This document shows, one piece after another, positions 13,524-15,257 of a stretch of 15,257 bases of DNA. Each line of letters starts with the position of its first letter. Position 1 is the first letter of the stretch. The position numbers and the translations under genes were made by a program. The DNA is from Marinosulfonomonas sp. (GTDB taxonomy: Bacteria > Pseudomonadota > Alphaproteobacteria > Rhodobacterales > Rhodobacteraceae): NCBI GenBank assembly GCA_026989405.1, contig JALSJL010000291.1, forward strand, positions 1-15,257, read 5' to 3'. The notes below the pieces were generated by a model, which saw nothing but the letters and a program-made list of their open reading frames with translations, had not been told where the DNA came from and did not search any database.

Positions 13524-15017
13524 GTGGCCATATCCGTCGAAACATTCTTTCTCGACCCCGCCTATGAAGGCACGCTGCAGCAGCAGATTCAGCAGCAGGT
13601 GATCGAGGCGATCCTGGCCGGGCGCTACCGCCCCGGCGACCGGCTGCCGTCGTCGCGCGGGCTGGCCGAACACCTGGGAATAAGCCGGATCACGGTGACG
13701 CTGGCCTATACCGATCTTGTCGCGTCAGATTACCTGAGCGCACGCGGGCGGTCCGGCTACTATGTTTCGGATACCGCCCCGCGCGCGCCTGCATTTGATG
13801 TGCCGCGGCCCGGGCGCACGCAGGACGTGGACTGGTCACGCTCGATCGGGCAGCGGTTTTCCAACTACGAGGGGCTCGTGCGTCCGCCCGACTGGCGGTC
13901 TTACCGCTACCCTTTCATCTATGGTCAGGCCGATGCCTCGTTGTTCGACCATGCCAACTGGCGCCAATGCGCCTTGCAGGCCCTTGGGCAGCGCGATTTC
14001 GAAGCGATGACCTCGGATTACTACGACCGGGACGATCCGCAGCTGATCAAATTCATCACCCGCCACATCTTGCCGCGCCGGGGCATCCGGGCGCGGCCCT
14101 CGGAAGTGTTGCTGACGTTGGGTGCGCAGAACGCGCTGTGGATTTCGGCCCAGATCCTGCTGACCCAGCGCCGCACCGCCGCCATGGAAAGCCCGTGCTA
14201 TGCCGGGTTGCGCGAGGCGCTGGCCCAGACCCGCTGCAAGACGCTGTCGATCCCGGTGGACGATGACGGCTTGCCGCCCGATGCCATCAGCCCGGATGTG
14301 GATGTCGTCTACACGACCCCGTCGCATCATGCCCCGACCAATGCCACGATGCCGCTGGCGCGCCGGCGCGACCTGCTGGACCGTGCGGCACGGGACGATT
14401 TCATGATTGTCGAAGACGATTACGAATTTGAAATCTCGTTTCTCAACCCGCCCTCGCCGGCGCTGAAATCGCTCGATGAAAGCGGCCGGGTGGTCTACAT
14501 CGGCTCGTTTTCCAAGTCGCTGTTTCCGGGCTTGCGGCTGGGCTACCTGGTGGGGGCCGAGCCGTTCATCCGCGAAGCCCGCGCCCTGCGCGCCCTGGTT
14601 CTGCGCCACCCGCCGGGCCACATTCAGCGCACGGTCTCCTATTTCCTGTCGCTCGGCCACTACGACGCGCAGGTCAACCGGACCCGGCAGGCCTATCGGC
14701 GCCGGCGCGCGGTCATGGAAGAGGCGATCAGCGACCATGGCCTGCGAATCGCCGGGCGCGGCGCGTTTGGCGGTTCGAGTTTCTGGATGCAGGCGCCGGA
14801 CGGGATCAACACGCAAAAGCTGTCGGAGATGCTCAAGCAGCACCAGGTGGTGATCGAGCCGGGTCGGGCGTTTTTCCCCGAATATGAAGACAATTTTCAG
14901 TATTACCGCCTTGCCTACAGCTCGATCCGGGCCGAACGCATCCCCGAAGGCATCCGCCGCATTGCCGAGGCGATCCAGCAGGAACAGGAGCGCCAGAGCG
15001 CCGGACGCCGCCGCTGA
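13524..15017 (+). CDS. tauR: Taurine-responsive MocR-type (GntR family) transcriptional regulator
   Basis: The 497-residue protein has an N-terminal winged helix-turn-helix (about 15-82: GRYRPGDRLPSSRGLAEHLGIS, GRSGYYVS) and a fold-type I aminotransferase-like domain (about 125-490). PLP-site marks are Asp298 in VEDDYEFE and the Schiff-base Lys331 in GSFSKSLFPGLRLGYLVG. PSHHAPTNATM at 266-276 is a TauR hallmark as I recall it. Known TauR activates taurine genes when taurine reacts with its PLP. The GTG at 13524 gives the family N terminus (AISVETFFLDP). No Shine-Dalgarno is visible before it, and a candidate operator ends two bases away, so leaderless or weak translation is possible. It lies between tpa and xsc on the same strand, apparently with its own control. 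Confidence 0.93.
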   Translation: MAISVETFFLDPAYEGTLQQQIQQQVIEAILAGRYRPGDRLPSSRGLAEHLGISRITVTLAYTDLVASDYLSARGRSGYYVSDTAPRAPAFDVPRPGRTQDVDWSRSIGQRFSNYEGLVRPPDWRSYRYPFIYGQADASLFDHANWRQCALQALGQRDFEAMTSDYYDRDDPQLIKFITRHILPRRGIRARPSEVLLTLGAQNALWISAQILLTQRRTAAMESPCYAGLREALAQTRCKTLSIPVDDDGLPPDAISPDVDVVYTTPSHHAPTNATMPLARRRDLLDRAARDDFMIVEDDYEFEISFLNPPSPALKSLDESGRVVYIGSFSKSLFPGLRLGYLVGAEPFIREARALRALVLRHPPGHIQRTVSYFLSLGHYDAQVNRTRQAYRRRRAVMEEAISDHGLRIAGRGAFGGSSFWMQAPDGINTQKLSEMLKQHQVVIEPGRAFFPEYEDNFQYYRLAYSSIRAERIPEGIRRIAEAIQQEQERQSAGRRR

Positions 15018-15023
15018 CGGGCC

Positions 15024-15055
15024 TTGGACCTATCGCGTTGGGGAAACTGGCCCTA
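15024..15055 (+). promoter_or_regulatory. Candidate TauR operator of xsc (direct repeat, 23-bp spacing)
   Basis: Boxes TTGGACCTA (15024) and CTGGCCCTA (15047) start 23 bp apart, exactly as the boxes before tpa. The second box and the following bases (CTGGCCCTAyTG) are nearly identical in both promoters. It begins 7 bases after the tauR stop and ends about 84 bp before xsc, suggesting that xsc has a separate TauR-dependent promoter. Confidence 0.6.
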
Positions 15056-15138
15056 CTGTGCGGATATCGACCTGCGATAGCGTCCGCCCGAAGCCCGGCC
15101 CGCCCAAGCTGCGCGCCCCGAAACAGGAAGACATACCA

Positions 15139-15257
15139 ATGAAAATGACCACCGAGGAAGCCTTCGTCAAAGTGCTGCAGATGCACGGGATCGACACTGC
15201 ATTCGGCATCATCGGCTCGGCCTTCATGCCGATCTCCGACCTGTTTCCCAGGGCCGG
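15139..15257 (+). CDS. xsc: Sulfoacetaldehyde acetyltransferase, N-terminal end (truncated by window edge)
   Basis: Only 39 codons are visible. The start MKMTTEEAFVKVLQMHGI, followed by FGIIGSAFMPISDLFP, matches the N terminus of Xsc, a thiamine-diphosphate enzyme that converts sulfoacetaldehyde and phosphate to acetyl phosphate and sulfite. The segment belongs to the pyrimidine-binding domain, before the catalytic parts. ATG at 15139 has AGGAAG 8 bases upstream. Its place after tpa and tauR gives the next step of taurine dissimilation and supports the call; the phosphotransacetylase often found after xsc would lie outside the window. Confidence 0.92.
   Translation, partial: MKMTTEEAFVKVLQMHGIDTAFGIIGSAFMPISDLFPRA

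Noticed and set aside
11699..13531. A 610-codon minus-strand open frame over tpa
   Set aside because: It runs antisense to tpa, whose PLP-site motifs are intact, and shows no recognisable domain.
11979..13560. Shared string TTTCTCGACCCC in the tpa leader and in early tauR codons
   Set aside because: In tauR it encodes conserved residues (FFLDP), it is single and asymmetric, and no regulatory logic links the two places; most likely chance.

Overview
The window looks like a chromosome segment from a high-GC alphaproteobacterium of the Roseobacter/Rhodobacter group (Rhodobacterales). The main reasons are a taurine locus in the order tpa - tauR - xsc with a MocR-type TauR, a CaiD-like acyl-CoA gene block typical of marine roseobacters, and a 33-bp intergenic repeat that I associate with Rhodobacteraceae genomes. 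This assignment rests on recognition, not on a search.

Left part (1-3763, + strand): the 3' end of an acyl-CoA dehydrogenase, then an ADP-forming acyl-CoA synthetase-like protein overlapping by ATGA with a CaiD-like crotonase. Together they look like a CoA-ester pathway: activate an acid, desaturate it, hydrate it. The closest named relative is the carnitine/gamma-butyrobetaine system, but the substrate is not proven. A 217-bp gap between the first two genes holds a pair of inverted 33-bp repeats around a possible terminator.

Middle part (3764-11860): a 920-residue RTX protein with a propeller-like N-terminal half, three in-register 97-residue modules and a C-terminal tail of type I secretion style. 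It converges, with only 26 bp between, on a compact minus-strand rmlC-rmlD-rmlB-rmlA operon for dTDP-L-rhamnose. Divergent from rmlC lies a formylglycine-type sulfatase-superfamily hydrolase that resembles phosphonate monoester hydrolases. The sharing of one 135-bp intergenic region makes common regulation of rml and this hydrolase possible. Surface or secreted products are the common theme of this part.

Right part (11861-15257, + strand): taurine:pyruvate aminotransferase (tpa), its PLP-binding GntR/MocR regulator tauR, and the first 39 codons of sulfoacetaldehyde acetyltransferase (xsc). Tpa makes sulfoacetaldehyde from taurine, and Xsc converts it with phosphate to acetyl phosphate plus sulfite. 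Direct repeats of a YTGG-type box spaced exactly 23 bp lie upstream of both tpa and xsc, and an opposite-strand pair spaced 22 bp ends two bases before the proposed tauR start codon. These are strong candidates for TauR operators.

I found no tRNA or rRNA gene, CRISPR array, transposase or integrase. Nothing seen demands a wholly new system. The most distinctive observations are the operator layout, the exact 291-bp RTX module period and the dispersed 33-bp repeat.
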